NCBI GenBank assembly: GCA_010015745.1
Contig: ML978161.1
Coordinates: 124,001 to 188,000, forward strand
Origin: Setomelanomma holmii
Taxonomy: Eukaryota > Ascomycota > Dothideomycetes > Pleosporales > Phaeosphaeriaceae
Length of the DNA: 64,000 nt
Direction of reading: 5' to 3'
Below the pieces are notes generated by a model, which was given only the letters and a program-made list of their open reading frames with translations, searched no databases and had not been told where the DNA came from. Below, one piece after another: positions 10,388-22,613 of the stretch. The position numbers and the translations under genes are program-made. Position 1 is the stretch's first letter; each line of letters begins with the position of its first letter.

Positions 10388-12750
10388 ATGCCTCGTCTAT
10401 TCGATGCCCTTGCGGGCTTGTCTTTTGCTTCAGTTGTGCTTGCTTCGCCACTTCAGCAGCGTCAGTATGGTGCCAGTCCGTGTGCGGCAGTAGCTGCGTC
10501 GGTTGCGACGCAGAGCTCGGTTGCGACACCGACGGTGCCGGCGCAGTTGGCCTACGACTGTATCACGTCCGTGCCATTCAATCAGTCGGCTGCGCTGGCG
10601 CTGGTGGATGGCGTTGTGCCGTACTTCAAGTGGCAGAGTAATACAGTCTGGCTTAAGGACCCACCAGCGGAGTATGCGGAGAAGGTACAGCCTGCTGTCG
10701 ATATATGGGGCGAGCTGGAGACGATTCGAGGAAAGGTCGTTGGTGGAGAGTACGACAGTGAGTATGAAGTAAGTATGCTTTGGAGGCAGAGAAAATAGCG
10801 GGACTGATTTGTACTTAGTTTGGATTCGAACTGTACACTCTCCTGCAGAGCACACACGATGGCCACTTCGTTTACGTCCCGGACAGCGTTGGCAATGTCT
10901 TCAACTTCGCACGACCAGTTCCCATTGTCTCTGTATCTTCGGATGGCAAGGAGCTTCCCAAGGCATACGTCTATGCTGATGTCCTCGCCGAGTCTTTTGG
11001 CAACGCAACATTTACCTCGTCTGCCATCTCCAAGATAAACGGCGAAAATGCCAAGGACTATCTTGAGAAGTGGGCACAAATTGGCTCGCTCCAGGATCGT
11101 GATGCCTTATACAACAACGTGTTCTACGAGCTCGCAACCGTCTCGCTGGGTCCTGTTGGTTCTGGCATTGGCACGTTCGCTGGAAGCGGACGAGGACGAT
11201 GGGTTTATCCCGGGGCCACCACGGAATTTGTCTTCGAGAACGGTACAACTGCAAAGTACGACAACTTCGCGAGGGTCCTGGGTTCCTTCGCTGGTATCAC
11301 AGATGGAGAAGGCGTGTACAAGAAGTTCCTCACTGGACCCCAGCCAACTCCGACACCAAGCGCAAGTGCTGCTCCATTGGGGAACAGCACCGCCTCCGCA
11401 ACACCATCGGCAACTGCTTCAGCATCACCAACACCTATTCCCGCACCTGGATACCCACCACCAGTTGTCCGCGAGATCCACAACCTCATCGGTGGCTACT
11501 ACCTCGAGGACGATTACTCCGACGTTGCTGTCCTCTCCGTCCCATCGTTTGTCGGCATCAGCGCCCAAGCAGAATTCCAAGCCACAGCCGTCACCTTCCT
11601 CGCTGCCGCCAAAGCCGCGGGTAAGAAGAAGCTAATCGTTGACGTGCAAGCCAACGGCGGTGGAACTATCCTGCTCGGCTACGATCTGTACAAGCTCCTG
11701 TTCCCCGACAACATCGACCACGCGGCTGCCGATCGTTTCCGCGCCTTTGAGAGCACGGATCTGATTGGGCAGAAGTTCTCTGAAGCTGCGGGTACCTTCC
11801 CACGTACTTTGGTGAATGAGACGGGCAACCAGACGCTCGCCGAGCTGAACGATGACATTGCATCGAGCGTCTTCAACTACCGAACCGACGTCGACGTCAA
11901 CGGCTCGAACTTCGACAGCTGGGCCGATAAATTCGGCCCTGGTATCAATCAAAAGGGCGACAACTTTACCAACCTCTTCAGGTGGAATCTCAGCGACGTC
12001 TTGATCCCGCTGAACTCGGGCGGCATTTTCATCCACGGCTACGGCCCGCTGGCAAACTACACGCAACAGCCCTTCGCAGCAGAGGATATCGTCGTTGTCA
12101 CGGATGGATACTGCGCATCCACATGCACTATTTTCTCCGAACTCATGCGTCAGCGCGCAGGCGTAAAGTATATTTCGCTGGGTGGCCGGCCGCGCGAGGG
12201 AATTACGCAGGCCGTTGGCGGCGTCAAGGGAACGAACGATTTTCCCTGGACATATATCCAAGCAATTGCGCAATTCACGGTCGAGAGCCTAAACTCGAGC
12301 GTTGCCGAGAGCATCCAGTTGAAGAGTACGGAGCTGGGCGAGTACTTTGACGACACGGTGTTCAAGCGCGCATCAGTCGGGCAGGCTCTCAATGTTAATT
12401 TCCGCGATGGCATTAGGGATGGCGATACGGCTGAGACACCGCTGCAATTCGTTTACGAGCCCGCAGACTGCAGGATTTTGTATACCAAGGCCATGACCGT
12501 TGACGTTACGGCGATTTGGAAAGCGGTGTCAGACTCTGCGTGGGGTGGCAAGAGCCATTGTGTTGCTGGTGAACTTGGAGGGTACAAGACGATTAAGATG
12601 GCGAAGAGGGAGATGACGGTTATGGACAGGGTGTTTAGTAAGAGGATGCATGCCTGGAGGAGGGACTTGAGGGCCGAAAATTATCCCTTGGATGTGTTTA
12701 CGGATGAGACGGCGATGGAGGTTGCTGGCGATGGATTGATGCCGGTGTAG
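10388..12750 (+). CDS. Secreted S41-family (CPAF/tail-specific protease-like) serine peptidase
   Basis: Two exons, 10388-10768 and 10819-12750, about 770 residues. Residues 1-19 form a signal peptide (Arg-containing start, hydrophobic core, then SPLQQRQ). The N-terminal domain includes LQSTHDGHFVYVPD. Residues about 301-340 are a Pro/Ser/Thr/Ala linker. The peptidase core follows: KKLIVDVQANGGG near residue 396 matches the S41 D-x-R/Q-x-N-x-GG strand, and VVTDGYCASTCTIFSEL carries the likely nucleophile Ser near residue 561. Several N-x-S/T sites support secretion. Fungal members are mostly uncharacterised; a role in extracellular protein breakdown is inference. The intron junction restores the frame between YDSEYE and FGFELY. 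Confidence 0.85.
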
Positions 12751-15700
12751 TTGGCTTTCAGAGGTGGTAGCCAAGGAAAAGGGATATTGAATTGATGAGG
12801 CTGAAATAACAATGATTTGATATGACTGATGCACACTTGCAGTTGTCCCAACGTGTTACTTACCTGGCTGAAAACCGAGTAACTCCATATACCTGCGATG
12901 GACCATAGAAGGACAAGTCAGAACCCTGTTGACTGTTGGGGTTCTCGTTTCAGTATCATCCGTACGGACATGTACAACATACGAACGTCGAGTCTCTCGC
13001 TCTCGCTCGGTCCAAGCATCACGAGCTCACCCTTGGCAGCCCGCGGATCAGTCATCCATACTCCGCGCCATCAAATTCACGATGCGGTGCCATCTCGGCG
13101 CCGCACCTCAAGAATAGGCATTGTAGCTTGCAGTACGCCAGGCCACATGCACGTACGGAAGGCTTCCGAAGCGGGCCTTGAAACCTGGAAATCCTTGTTT
13201 ACATCCGATGGGAAACCCCTCGAATCTGGCGCCTGAGGATACGATCACACGATGCAGGTATGCCGGAGTAAAGTCCTATTGAACAGAGTCCAAGATTGCG
13301 TTGCGCATCATAACAGGGCAGCGAAAGCTAATCTGAAGTACATTCTTCGATGCAAGCAAGGTTTTCTCAAGAACTTTGCGGGTGGTAGTTAGTATATTCG
13401 AAAGTAGTCGCCGCATATACCCGGATACACTGTTTAAGTAACCCGCCGCGGCGCTGCGATGGTGAGGGAGCACCCGGATGGCTAGCGGCGCAGTGACTAT
13501 TGGCAAGCGTGGTAGCGCTGAACTAAGAAAAGAGTCGAAGTTTGTATGTAAGAGCGACGGATGAACGGCCACACGGCCAAACCTCGGCCACATACTGTAG
13601 GCGGCAGCCAAAGTAACACCATATCCGCGCATCGTGCGATGAGCTTGCGGAAAAGGCTGCACAACGAGCTCAGGAATGAGGATGAGAGTGTTGCCTCTAC
13701 TAGACTACATCGGGAGATAAATGTGTCCATGCTATGTTCGATGTATATGTCAACCTCGGCATCCATATCCTCTCCACATATCTACGGATGAGGCTCATGG
13801 ACACCCATCACTATCGCTCCACAATTCTGTCGCATCACCGTCATCGTAGGCAGGTATGTCGCGACGCCTGGGTAGACGGTAAAACAAACACGCATGGAAA
13901 GTGGATACGAAACGCGCGCGTCGGCTCCGGTAGAACCGCTCTCCACACGGGAGATCCTCGATCCCGATGCCTGCGCATCGTCGTCGATGCTTGCGTTCAA
14001 AACGTTGCTGCGCTACGCTCGCGCTGTGCGAGTAGCGCCAAAGGAAGCCGAGCGTGTGACCTCGGGAGATAAAAAGGTCGTACTCTAGCCGAGCGTGTGA
14101 AGACTTTGTGAAGGGGAAACGAGAGTTCAGTGGTTGCCTCGAGAAATTGAAAGTCCGCGAGGACTCCAAGGGAAAGTTTCGCGCCCCGGCGAGTGAGCAG
14201 AGGTGAATTGTGGAACCGGGTGACGAGGCTGTGGCTTGACACGAAACGGTCGCTGCTCATCAGCACCCACAAAAAAAGAGTATCGGCCTCAGCATCGGGG
14301 TTAAGATATCGATAACGTGCCGAGCGATAAGGATAACGCATCCGCGTCACCAACAACGCATCACGGAAGCATACTCACCGGACAAGAGCGCAAGATGCTC
14401 AGCGCCTAGCAATGTGTGTAGCGCAAGGTTCGTATGCTGGACAGCGCAACGCGTTCGACACACCCGTGCATCACACAAACTGCGTTCGCATCGTCTTCCC
14501 CAAAACCTGTTCCCACCACGCCAGGACAATCAGACCCTGCAGACCGTTGATCCAGGCGTGCAAATATGCCGGCGTCAGTCGATCACCATGAAGGCTGATC
14601 TTTGCTACGATTGGCCCGGGTGAGCCCTCCATGTCACCCCTGTTGCAGGCGTGATTGGCAGTGGAAGAGTGCCACTCATGAGGTGATGCGTGTTGATTGG
14701 TCAAACGGGAACTTTGCAAAAGATCTACCTGTATGACATCGAGCATCGAATTCTTGAATGCGGTGGGGATCGAGATTGAGAAGTCCCATGTTCGGGGTGA
14801 CGGGGACGATCTGGATGCTGCTACACTATGTGGAGCAGGTGAGTTTGGTGGAGTGGCGGGTTGGAGATCGAAGATGGAGGTGGAACATGAGCTTGACGCT
14901 GTTTGCGGGTGTGTGCGTGTCTTAATCATAGAGTGGTCATTCCGCGGATGGACACATGTCGATAGTGCCGCGCTGGGAAGTCAGTCAAGAGACACGATAC
15001 ACACACGATTCAGAATCTGCGCGCATCGTGGAAACATGTGCAATGCGGTGCTACGCCCGTGTACGAGCTTGTGAAGGCCATCGGCCGTTGTATCACGGAC
15101 TTAAGTTCATTTTTGTTATCCAGGCTACAACAAGTACAGGCTAGTGTGAGGAAATCTACCCTGGGGGTTGATTGTAGTCTTTAGCGCTTTCCGAAAATCA
15201 TCGGATCGTACTTTTTGGCATTTTAATATAGGCTTGGCAGGTACATCGATATTTTACTCAATATTGATGAAATTGATTCAGTGAGTATGCGGCTATCAGG
15301 TATTTCCGTCGCAAAAGAAATTTGTACGACGCAGAAACGCACAAGGTGACAAAGTGAGGGTGGTGAGATGTTGTGTGAATCAAAATTCATACGCTGAAAG
15401 AGCATGACTGCATAAAATGTATGTAAAAGTACGGCCATCACGGGGTATCATATTTCCAAATCATCGTCAGACCAGCTGTCTCAGCGCCCAGCGCAGATGC
15501 GAAGGCCAGCTCCGTGCATTTTCCAAGGTGCATTGCACCAAACAACCCTTCGAATAATTCTCCTTCGATGATGCTCCTAACCGTCGCCTTCCGTCTTCGT
15601 AGTCCGTAACCCCTACTTTCTTCTCCAAGATTCGCCAAACTCGTCGTGTAATTCGCGGGACCTTTTGAAGGGCCAAAGGAGGTTATAGACACCATGTGCT

Positions 15701-15816
15701 GTGGGACAATGCTGTCTGTATATGGACGTAGTGGTGGTCCGGTGAAGAGCATGAGGCGATGGGCAGTATTGTTTCTTGTGTCGACATTTGAGTCGAAGGT
15801 GAGGACCTTGTGGTCT
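12751..15816. other. Three-kilobase intergenic region, no supported gene
   Basis: I searched both strands for family motifs, transposon domains and tRNAs and found none. Two minus-strand frames (14471-14929 and 15438-15878) are over 140 codons but carry no convincing features. They are discussed under rejected items. Confidence 0.4.
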
Positions 15817-16281
15817 TCAACCAGCGCTGTAGCCGACCATCCTCGCGCAGTGAGAGCAGTAATAAATATTGGTGCCAAATTGAATCATGCCAGTGAGAGA
15901 CTCCCGCCTGCAACGGCAGCAGCTGAGTGTGGAGTGCGACATGACGCTGCTGCTTCGCGAGGAAGAAATGGAATCGGAAGAGTTACTCGACGATACACTG
16001 GCACGGTGTTGCAAAAGCTCAGTGGAAGGGCGATTGGCGGCGGAAGTTTGCAATTGTAGAAGACGCGAGGCGTCAGAAGAGCTCGACATAGACTCTAGTG
16101 CAGTGGGGCGGAAGGCCAGCAGAGGGTTGCTAGGGTCCGCGAAGGTGTGTGGAGAGTACTCTGAAATAGGAGTGACGCTGGGAGTCTCGATGCTGAAATG
16201 TGCAGACGGAGGGCCGGCGATGCTGAAGTAGCAAAAGGGAGCCACGGCTGGGTAGTCTGGCACGTGTGGATGGTCGTACAT
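15817..16281 (-). CDS. Small Ser-rich protein with C-terminal double CxxC motif
   Basis: About 154 residues from the ATG at 16281, which has an optimal ACCATG context; an in-frame upstream ATG at 16413 would add 44 residues. The N-terminal two thirds are Ser/Pro-rich and probably disordered, with a long serine run (SSSNSSDSISSSRSSS). The C-terminal end is distinctive: CCRCRRESLTGMIQFG, then YYCSHCARMVGY. Two CxxC pairs about 18 residues apart suggest a small zinc ribbon, and the stop follows directly. From memory, similar C-terminal ends occur in short proteins of other Pezizomycotina, but I know of no assigned function. The minus-strand frame 15438-15878 overlaps its 3' end in another phase and is probably not coding. 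Confidence 0.6.
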   Translation of the reverse strand: MYDHPHVPDYPAVAPFCYFSIAGPPSAHFSIETPSVTPISEYSPHTFADPSNPLLAFRPTALESMSSSSDASRLLQLQTSAANRPSTELLQHRASVSSSNSSDSISSSRSSSVMSHSTLSCCRCRRESLTGMIQFGTNIYYCSHCARMVGYSAG

Positions 16282-19200
16282 GGTCTGGCGAGTGCGTGTA
16301 CGGGTGGTGGATGACAGGGTCGCAGAATCACTGGGCAGTGGTAGAGATCGCGGCAACATATATGCCTGGGGAACGGCCATCGAGCGATCAAATGCGCAAG
16401 AGCCTGGGCGCATGCTGATTTGCTGCGTGTGATGACTGCGACGCTCCGCCGAGCACGCTGGGTCGCTCCTGCGCCTGAAAGGTTTGCTTGGGCAGGAGCG
16501 GCGTCCGGTGCAAGGCAAGATCGCCGCATTCGATCTGACTGCGATTCTTCGATGGTTACGCCGACTCAGACAGGGAGGCCAGCCAATAGCGCCAGGCCGT
16601 GCCTTGCCCGCCCAAAACCCGCTATTCACTGCCAGACCACGCAGCGAGCGATGGGAAACGTTCAGCGAGAATGCAAAAGTGCCAATGTCTGCCCTTGTCT
16701 CGGCCACGGCTGTTGCCCGCACTCCGGTCATCTGCGAGCTGCGAGCACGTAGCGAACGCGTCGCCCAGCATCTGCAGAGTTTGCCCTAACACCGGCTGCT
16801 GCGGCCTTATGAAAGCTGACCACGCAAATTGCCTCGCATGCCTCGCAACTCGGCCGACTGGGCGACGCTTGCGCAACTCCTGAGGCTGGGCCTCGCAGAG
16901 CGCAAAACCGCTCATTTTCGCCGACAGCTCCGGTTCCAGCAACACCCACCACTTACCCTCACCACTCCCTCATTCTGGCAGCCGCTAGCCACGCCTGTTG
17001 TCGTTTGCAGCACATGTTGCGGCCTTCGTGACCGCAGCCTGTCTCGTGCGCGGCTGTTCAACGTCGCAGTCTCACGGCCCGAATCGCAGACCTCGGTCTA
17101 GACCCTCAGTGTCCATACCTGCCCTCGAACACGGTTCGACCGTTCGACCCCCGCAAGAGGATCCAGTTCCCTCACGAAATTGAGGCATGAGTAATTGCTC
17201 GAAACTCCACGGCTCAGTCTGCACGATGCTCCAGACATTCCGCGAGGAACGCTGCTGCTTCGATCTCGAATCTACCATCGATGTGGCCCATGGTGAGAGC
17301 ACTGGACGCTCACTCAGCATGTCAACCCACGAACTCACAAAGCGGTCGTAAAGGCACGTGGGATTAGGGGATCTGGCCAAAAGCCCATGAAGAGGCGCTG
17401 GTGAGGCGCAGCATCTGGAATGAACATTTGAAGCTGAAGGAAACAACATGGCCACTGGGGACGCCTGGAGCGGTCGAGTCTAGATCCGCCCTGCCCGTGA
17501 TTGCTGCAGCACCTCACTGAGCATGGGTCCACCGGCATAACCGAATGAAAGTTCATGTTCCACCATACTGGAGACCCATGTGGTTGCGAGAGCCGTTTGC
17601 GAGCGAGGACGAGACTTGCAAGCAGCGCTGCCTAGACTTGAGGCTGCGATCGGAGCTCGATAGTAGGCTGGTCCACTCTTAAACTGTGCAGCGACCGGAT
17701 CAGGCACGATGCGAGGTGCTGCAAGTAATGACGCCAACCGATGGCTCCCAGTCTGGACTCCGAGGCGTAGTCTGGAACATTGCACCGACATGATATCGAG
17801 ACTCCACACTCCATGATCCTAAAGGTATGCAACGAAAGAACCGCTGCATATCCCATGTCTTGGATAAGGAATGGAACAGCGGGTAATGGGGTGGTCATTC
17901 AAAATCTTTCGACCGATATTCCGGGTCGGTGATGGCGGCTGCAAACACTACTGTGGTCATCCAGAGTAAGATTTGGGATATTTGCCTCAAGTCTAGACTA
18001 TCGGCATGTCTATTCGACAGATGGCAAGCTCTTGTTGGTGTGGAGGCTTGCTCCTGATATGTACGGCACTTTGCAAGCCCTGCCAACACGGAGTTCCTGG
18101 TATTTATGAGGAAGCCTCGGACCGTAATTATACAATGTCTGGAACGATAGCATTGCTCTATCGTAGCACGGTCGTGGTAAGCCTCTAGAGAAGGACAGTT
18201 CTGTTTCATGGACTCTGAAGATGGTCGGATGACGCAAGTATGAGTACGCGTATCGCAGTAACTCATAGGTTGCAGCCACGGCGCAGCCATGCTCTTAGAC
18301 GAGCCCAGGCCTTGAGCCAGCAACGGTCGATCCTTGTATTGTGATCATCATGGAGACTTTCAGGTGATCATCTTGCTCTACATTACTCGAACGAAATAGC
18401 TTCCAACGGATCGATTGGCAGCATCTCACTCCACTTGTTGCAGCGACGCTCCTCTACGACTTGGTTGTTCAACGTCAATTGGGCTTGGCGGAGAAGAAGC
18501 GGCGGAGCTTCTGACCAGAAAAGAATGCCGTAAATCGAAATCCTGTTCGTGCGTAGCGGACGGCCTCGCCAGTCCTGCGCAGCATGTTGGGGGTTGAGTG
18601 ACGTGGTGCTACTCGGAAGCTCCGTTGTATCGAGAGGCGTGTAATGAGTACGGAGGTGAGAAACTTCGCGTACGTGCAACATGCTTTAAGCTTGATTCGA
18701 CGCTGAAGGGGTTCGAGTTCTTTAGAGTTCACAAGCTTGCTGTGAGGCGTTATGGTCTTTGAGGTGGCTGTGGAAGTTGAGGTGTGAGTACTTTCAAGTG
18801 TCATGAGGCAGGCGCGATCACGGTCGTTGAGCCTTCCACAAGTGGCAATCCGCCCCTTCCCAATAGCGAGACTCATAAAGAAGGTTCGGCTCTCTGCGCT
18901 GTTCTATATGTACACAAGCTGATCTTCCTAAAACCCTCGATCCTCCCACTCAGAGTTCCGTGCATTGCAATTGATTTTTTCCCTACCAGTGGAACATCCC
19001 ATTATCAGCCTGCGCTACATGAGGTGTGCCTGTCTTCAGAAGTTGATCTTCCCACGGATTCAAGAACATAGAGTTGACAGCCTCCAGTCGTGCTGGCTTT
19101 GACAGTGGAAGACGTGCAACTGCCGCAAGCGGCTAGCATATTTCAACCGCACGTGTCGTCATACTTCGAAGCGGGAATGCAGAGCACGCATATTGTGAAC

Positions 19201-19592
19201 GAAGACTTCGTTGTTTGTATATGTCGCGCCAGTATCTGCTGCTTGTCCCGCCATTCTGAATATTTGTTCCGCCTCACCATGCCCAGCAATAAGAAATGGC
19301 GCAAGACGCGGCACGCCGGAATAGCGATATGACACTGCAGCAGGACGCTGCACGTCGCCGGATGAGGAATTCGGCGTTCATGGCCGCAAGATAGGCGGCT
19401 TTGAACGTTATAATCCCACGACTTCGCGCCGCCTGTCGTGATCATACGAAACAAAGTATTTGATACAAGGGTACGTCACTATCACAGCTATCGTCGCGCG
19501 CCGTAACCGACCGCCCCGCCACAACCTCTCTCATAGACGGCCCCTCCCTCACACTCAGAACCTCCCGACAGTCGCCATCGCACACGTTCAGT
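16282..19592. other. Intergenic region of 3.3 kb, nothing identified
   Basis: Many short frames occur on both strands, none above about 133 codons or with a motif I trust. No inverted repeats, transposase or reverse transcriptase fragments, or tRNAs were seen. Confidence 0.4.
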
Positions 19593-20381
19593 ATGCCGAA
19601 GCCGCCGAATCTATACGCCTTCGAGGGCACTAGTCAGCTCGCCGCAAGCCTCCGCACCTTCGTCCTCGACGCACAGAACAGCTCCATTGAGCGCCATAAC
19701 GTTTTTCGCGTCGCCGTATCGGGCGGCTCACTACCAAAAGTTCTTGGGCAAGCACTTCTACAAGAGAAGAATGGCCATGGAAAAGTCCAATTTGACAAGT
19801 GGGAGATATATTATGCCGATGAGCGCGCTGTGCCCCTCGACCATGAGGACAGTAATCATCGGCTGGTGCAGGAGGAGCTGCTGAACAAGATCCCGGCTGA
19901 GCTGGGCAAGCCGCAGGTATTCCCCATCGACATCAAATACCTCGACGATATACAAGAGCTAGCAGACCAGTACGAGCAGACTCTTGTTAGCCGGTTTGCC
20001 GCCAAGGACAGCGTGCGCATCCCCATCTTCGACCTGATACTACTCGGCTGCGGACCTGATGGCCACACCTGCAGTCTATTTCCGGGTTCTCCTCTTCTCC
20101 GCGAGCACGACGCTTGGATTCTCCCCATCTCCGACTCTCCAAAGCCTCCCCCGAAGCGCATCACTCTTTCACTGCCGGTGGCGTCACACGGCCTGAAGAT
20201 CGGCTTCGTTGCGACGGGCGCGGGCAAGAAGGACGTACTTAAACAAATTTTCGATACAGAGGAGGGCAGACAATTACCTTGCGGCTTGATCAACGAGAAT
20301 GCACAGGAACGGGTCAGCTGGTTTGTGGACTACCCCGCGGTAGAAGGGGTTTCATTTCCAGCTCGTAGGGGGAGCCTATGA
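19593..20381 (+). CDS. 6-phosphogluconolactonase
   Basis: Single exon, 262 residues, the usual length. It hydrolyses 6-phosphogluconolactone to 6-phosphogluconate, the second step of the oxidative pentose phosphate pathway, in the cytosol. Seen: VAVSGGSLPKVL (substrate phosphate loop), YYADERAVPLDHEDSN (the DER segment that shapes the active site), and LLGCGPDGHTCSLFPGSPLL, the family signature with the catalytic histidine. The C-terminal SWFVDYPA is also typical. Nothing is missing. In yeast this corresponds to the Sol3/Sol4 group. Confidence 0.95.
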   Translation: MPKPPNLYAFEGTSQLAASLRTFVLDAQNSSIERHNVFRVAVSGGSLPKVLGQALLQEKNGHGKVQFDKWEIYYADERAVPLDHEDSNHRLVQEELLNKIPAELGKPQVFPIDIKYLDDIQELADQYEQTLVSRFAAKDSVRIPIFDLILLGCGPDGHTCSLFPGSPLLREHDAWILPISDSPKPPPKRITLSLPVASHGLKIGFVATGAGKKDVLKQIFDTEEGRQLPCGLINENAQERVSWFVDYPAVEGVSFPARRGSL

Positions 20382-21053
20382 TGCGCAAGTCACGCAAAAG
20401 CCAACCAGCTATACGACCGCAAACACGTTTGGTGACAAGTGGAGACTGCTTTCAGGGCTTCGTGTCTGCTTCGGGAATACACGTCCGCACATGCTTTAAT
20501 GGAAAGTAAAACACGGGCAATTATGGCAACACAGACCATGAACCGCCAAACTTACCGGTTCTGTCGCTCAGACAGATCGTAGATACATCGAGATACTCCT
20601 TGATACCTCTTTTTAATTAAAGTTCCCATTTAGAGCGTCCTCGACCGCGACTAACGTTGCTGGTAGTGATTGTATCCTATGAATTCTGCGACATAAGCAG
20701 AATCGAATTGCTTTTCGCAGATCATATGATCATCCGCACTCGATTCTCTACTTGCAACCCACATTGTAGTCGTTTATGGTCTGCGACTCGATCCATGGTG
20801 CCTGCTTGCCCAGGTGGCCAAGCTGTGAAACTCACGTGATCCTATCGATAAGCTCACCGCCAACAAATTGATGTTTACCACTCTTGTTGCTACACGAACC
20901 ATTGCAGCCACCATACTGTCAAACTGCCTCCAGACTACAGCGCTAGCGGCGCGCTTCGCCTGACCAAGTCGCCAACAATAGAAGACTTGTAGACGAAGCT
21001 CAGAGTCAAGCGCAACGGCGCCGTGCTTACGACGTCTATTCCATGACCAAGCG
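20382..21053. other. Intergenic with a short uORF before the next gene
   Basis: No gene is supported. A ten-codon frame starts at 21043 and ends at 21072, overlapping the proposed start of the next gene in another phase, and could lower its translation. Confidence 0.45.
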
Positions 21054-22613
21054 ATGGAAGATAAAGAAATGATAAGCTCAGCGGCAAATGAGATGAAGTC
21101 TAGACTACGGCCTCCACAGAGTCGAACCTCTTCCTACCAGAATGATGCGGACGTGTCGAAAAGACGTAGTCTTCTTCCTCAACCCGGTCAAACAAGGCAC
21201 ACCTCGCACTTGCCAGATGCTACACCCTCCAGACAAGAGACGAAGTTTCAACCAGCAGTAGTCGCTCGACCTCGACCAAAATCCATGTATCAGAATGGTA
21301 CCTCTTTTTCTCAGCTCCGCGAGACGAATGAGAAGTCAACAGTCTCGCGGTCGATTCGGCCCCCCAATTCCATAAGCAAACCATCGGAGCCGCAAATTGC
21401 TGGACTGGACCAAACAAGATCCTTACGTAGACCAAATGCCCCCGCCCAACCCGTTGCAACAACGAGGACGATTAGTCACGCTCGTGCACAGTCCACTAGC
21501 AACGTGACAAGTTCTCGAAGAGATGCAACAAACACCAAGCTCATATTACCAAAGTCTCAATTGACGGCGCCTAGCACCAGCACAAAGCCTCAGACTGTCC
21601 ATGGTGATGCACAGACTGCTGTTCCAAGAGCCTCAGCTAGGCTTGCGGGCTTGAGCCGCACAGACAGCATAAAGATAAGATCCGAGCTTCCAGGTGGCGG
21701 ATTGACTGCCCAGTCGGCATCGAGGCCCGAAGATCCCACAGCGATGCCACCAAGACGTCGAGAAGTCACGAAGGAGGAGCACACGAAGACCGCTAGGCCC
21801 GCTTTCAGCACGTTGCAGCAGCATTTCACGCCACGAAAAACGGGCAAGGCTCCCACGTCAACGTTCTTGCATCCCGCCCCTGTTCCTGATGCCAGATCTC
21901 TACCACCCGAGATTATCAGCCTCCAATCGGTACTGCTCCAGCTCCATCTCCTCCACACAAAGTCTGCAGAAGTAAGTCGACGGTGGCAGGTCAGCGCGAA
22001 AAGAAGCCTGCACAAGAAGTTCGAGGAAGTTGCGAGTCTTCACCAAGCTATGTTAGACTACGAACGTGCAGGTCAAGAGCAGAAAAATCTCCAAGCGCTT
22101 CTTGAATGGACCGCCGGAACGTCATCGACGAAACTCATCGAGTATATCAAGGTGCTCTCTGGACCCTTGCACGAGCTCCCAGTTCTGGTGGAACCAGGCG
22201 GACGATTTCAGCGTTTGATAGATGACTTCGAAAATTGGATATTACGGGTGGAGAAAACTTGGTCCGCTCGCCTCAGCACCAGCATAGGTCATGATGGCCC
22301 CGAATCTATTGAAAGTCTTGGAGATTCGTGGAAAGCAGAGAACACGGCTCTGATACGAAAAGTCATCTCTTACTCACGCGAGTTGGAGCACGCAGGCCAA
22401 CCAGCTTCGGAGTCTAGCATCGCTTGCATCATTGCCACGTGCAAAACCTTGCTCAAAGGACTCTCAGACGAGCTGAACATTATGCAAGAAATCGAAGCTG
22501 AGGTGGCGATCAGAGAGAAAGAGTGGGTTGCAGCTCGTTTCCAAGCCATTGCTCGGGATGTCGACTCGTATTCGTTGCAAGCGGATAGTGAAACGGCGGC
22601 ATGGCGGATGTAA
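21054..22613 (+). CDS. Basic disordered protein with helical C-terminus; possible augmin HAUS8-like subunit
   Basis: Single exon, 519 residues. The first 250 residues are basic, rich in Ser/Arg/Pro/Thr, with repeated RRSLLPQPG- and ARLAGL-type stretches, and look disordered. From about residue 285 the protein is helical: LPPEIISLQSVLLQLHLLHTKS, then SRRWQVSAKRSLHKKF near residue 305-320, ALLEWTA near 348, HELPVL near 378, and a C-terminal helix pair ending AWRM. A basic N-terminus plus this order of a Trp-Arg helix, an 'LEEWA'-like element and an 'LPV' element resembles the plant QWRF/AUG8 and animal HAUS8 family, whose N-termini bind microtubules. This is my inference from pattern alone; the family is not certain. 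A uORF overlaps the start codon. Confidence 0.75.
   Translation: MEDKEMISSAANEMKSRLRPPQSRTSSYQNDADVSKRRSLLPQPGQTRHTSHLPDATPSRQETKFQPAVVARPRPKSMYQNGTSFSQLRETNEKSTVSRSIRPPNSISKPSEPQIAGLDQTRSLRRPNAPAQPVATTRTISHARAQSTSNVTSSRRDATNTKLILPKSQLTAPSTSTKPQTVHGDAQTAVPRASARLAGLSRTDSIKIRSELPGGGLTAQSASRPEDPTAMPPRRREVTKEEHTKTARPAFSTLQQHFTPRKTGKAPTSTFLHPAPVPDARSLPPEIISLQSVLLQLHLLHTKSAEVSRRWQVSAKRSLHKKFEEVASLHQAMLDYERAGQEQKNLQALLEWTAGTSSTKLIEYIKVLSGPLHELPVLVEPGGRFQRLIDDFENWILRVEKTWSARLSTSIGHDGPESIESLGDSWKAENTALIRKVISYSRELEHAGQPASESSIACIIATCKTLLKGLSDELNIMQEIEAEVAIREKEWVAARFQAIARDVDSYSLQADSETAAWRM

Noticed and set aside
14471..14929. 152-codon minus-strand open frame with a weakly hydrophobic end
   Set aside because: No recognisable domain; Ser/Pro-rich start and no supporting splice or start context. 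Left as unproven.
15438..15878. 146-codon minus-strand open frame
   Set aside because: It overlaps the end of the double-CxxC gene in another phase and shows no motif. Frames of this length arise by chance in GC-balanced DNA, as the shadow frames of known genes here show.
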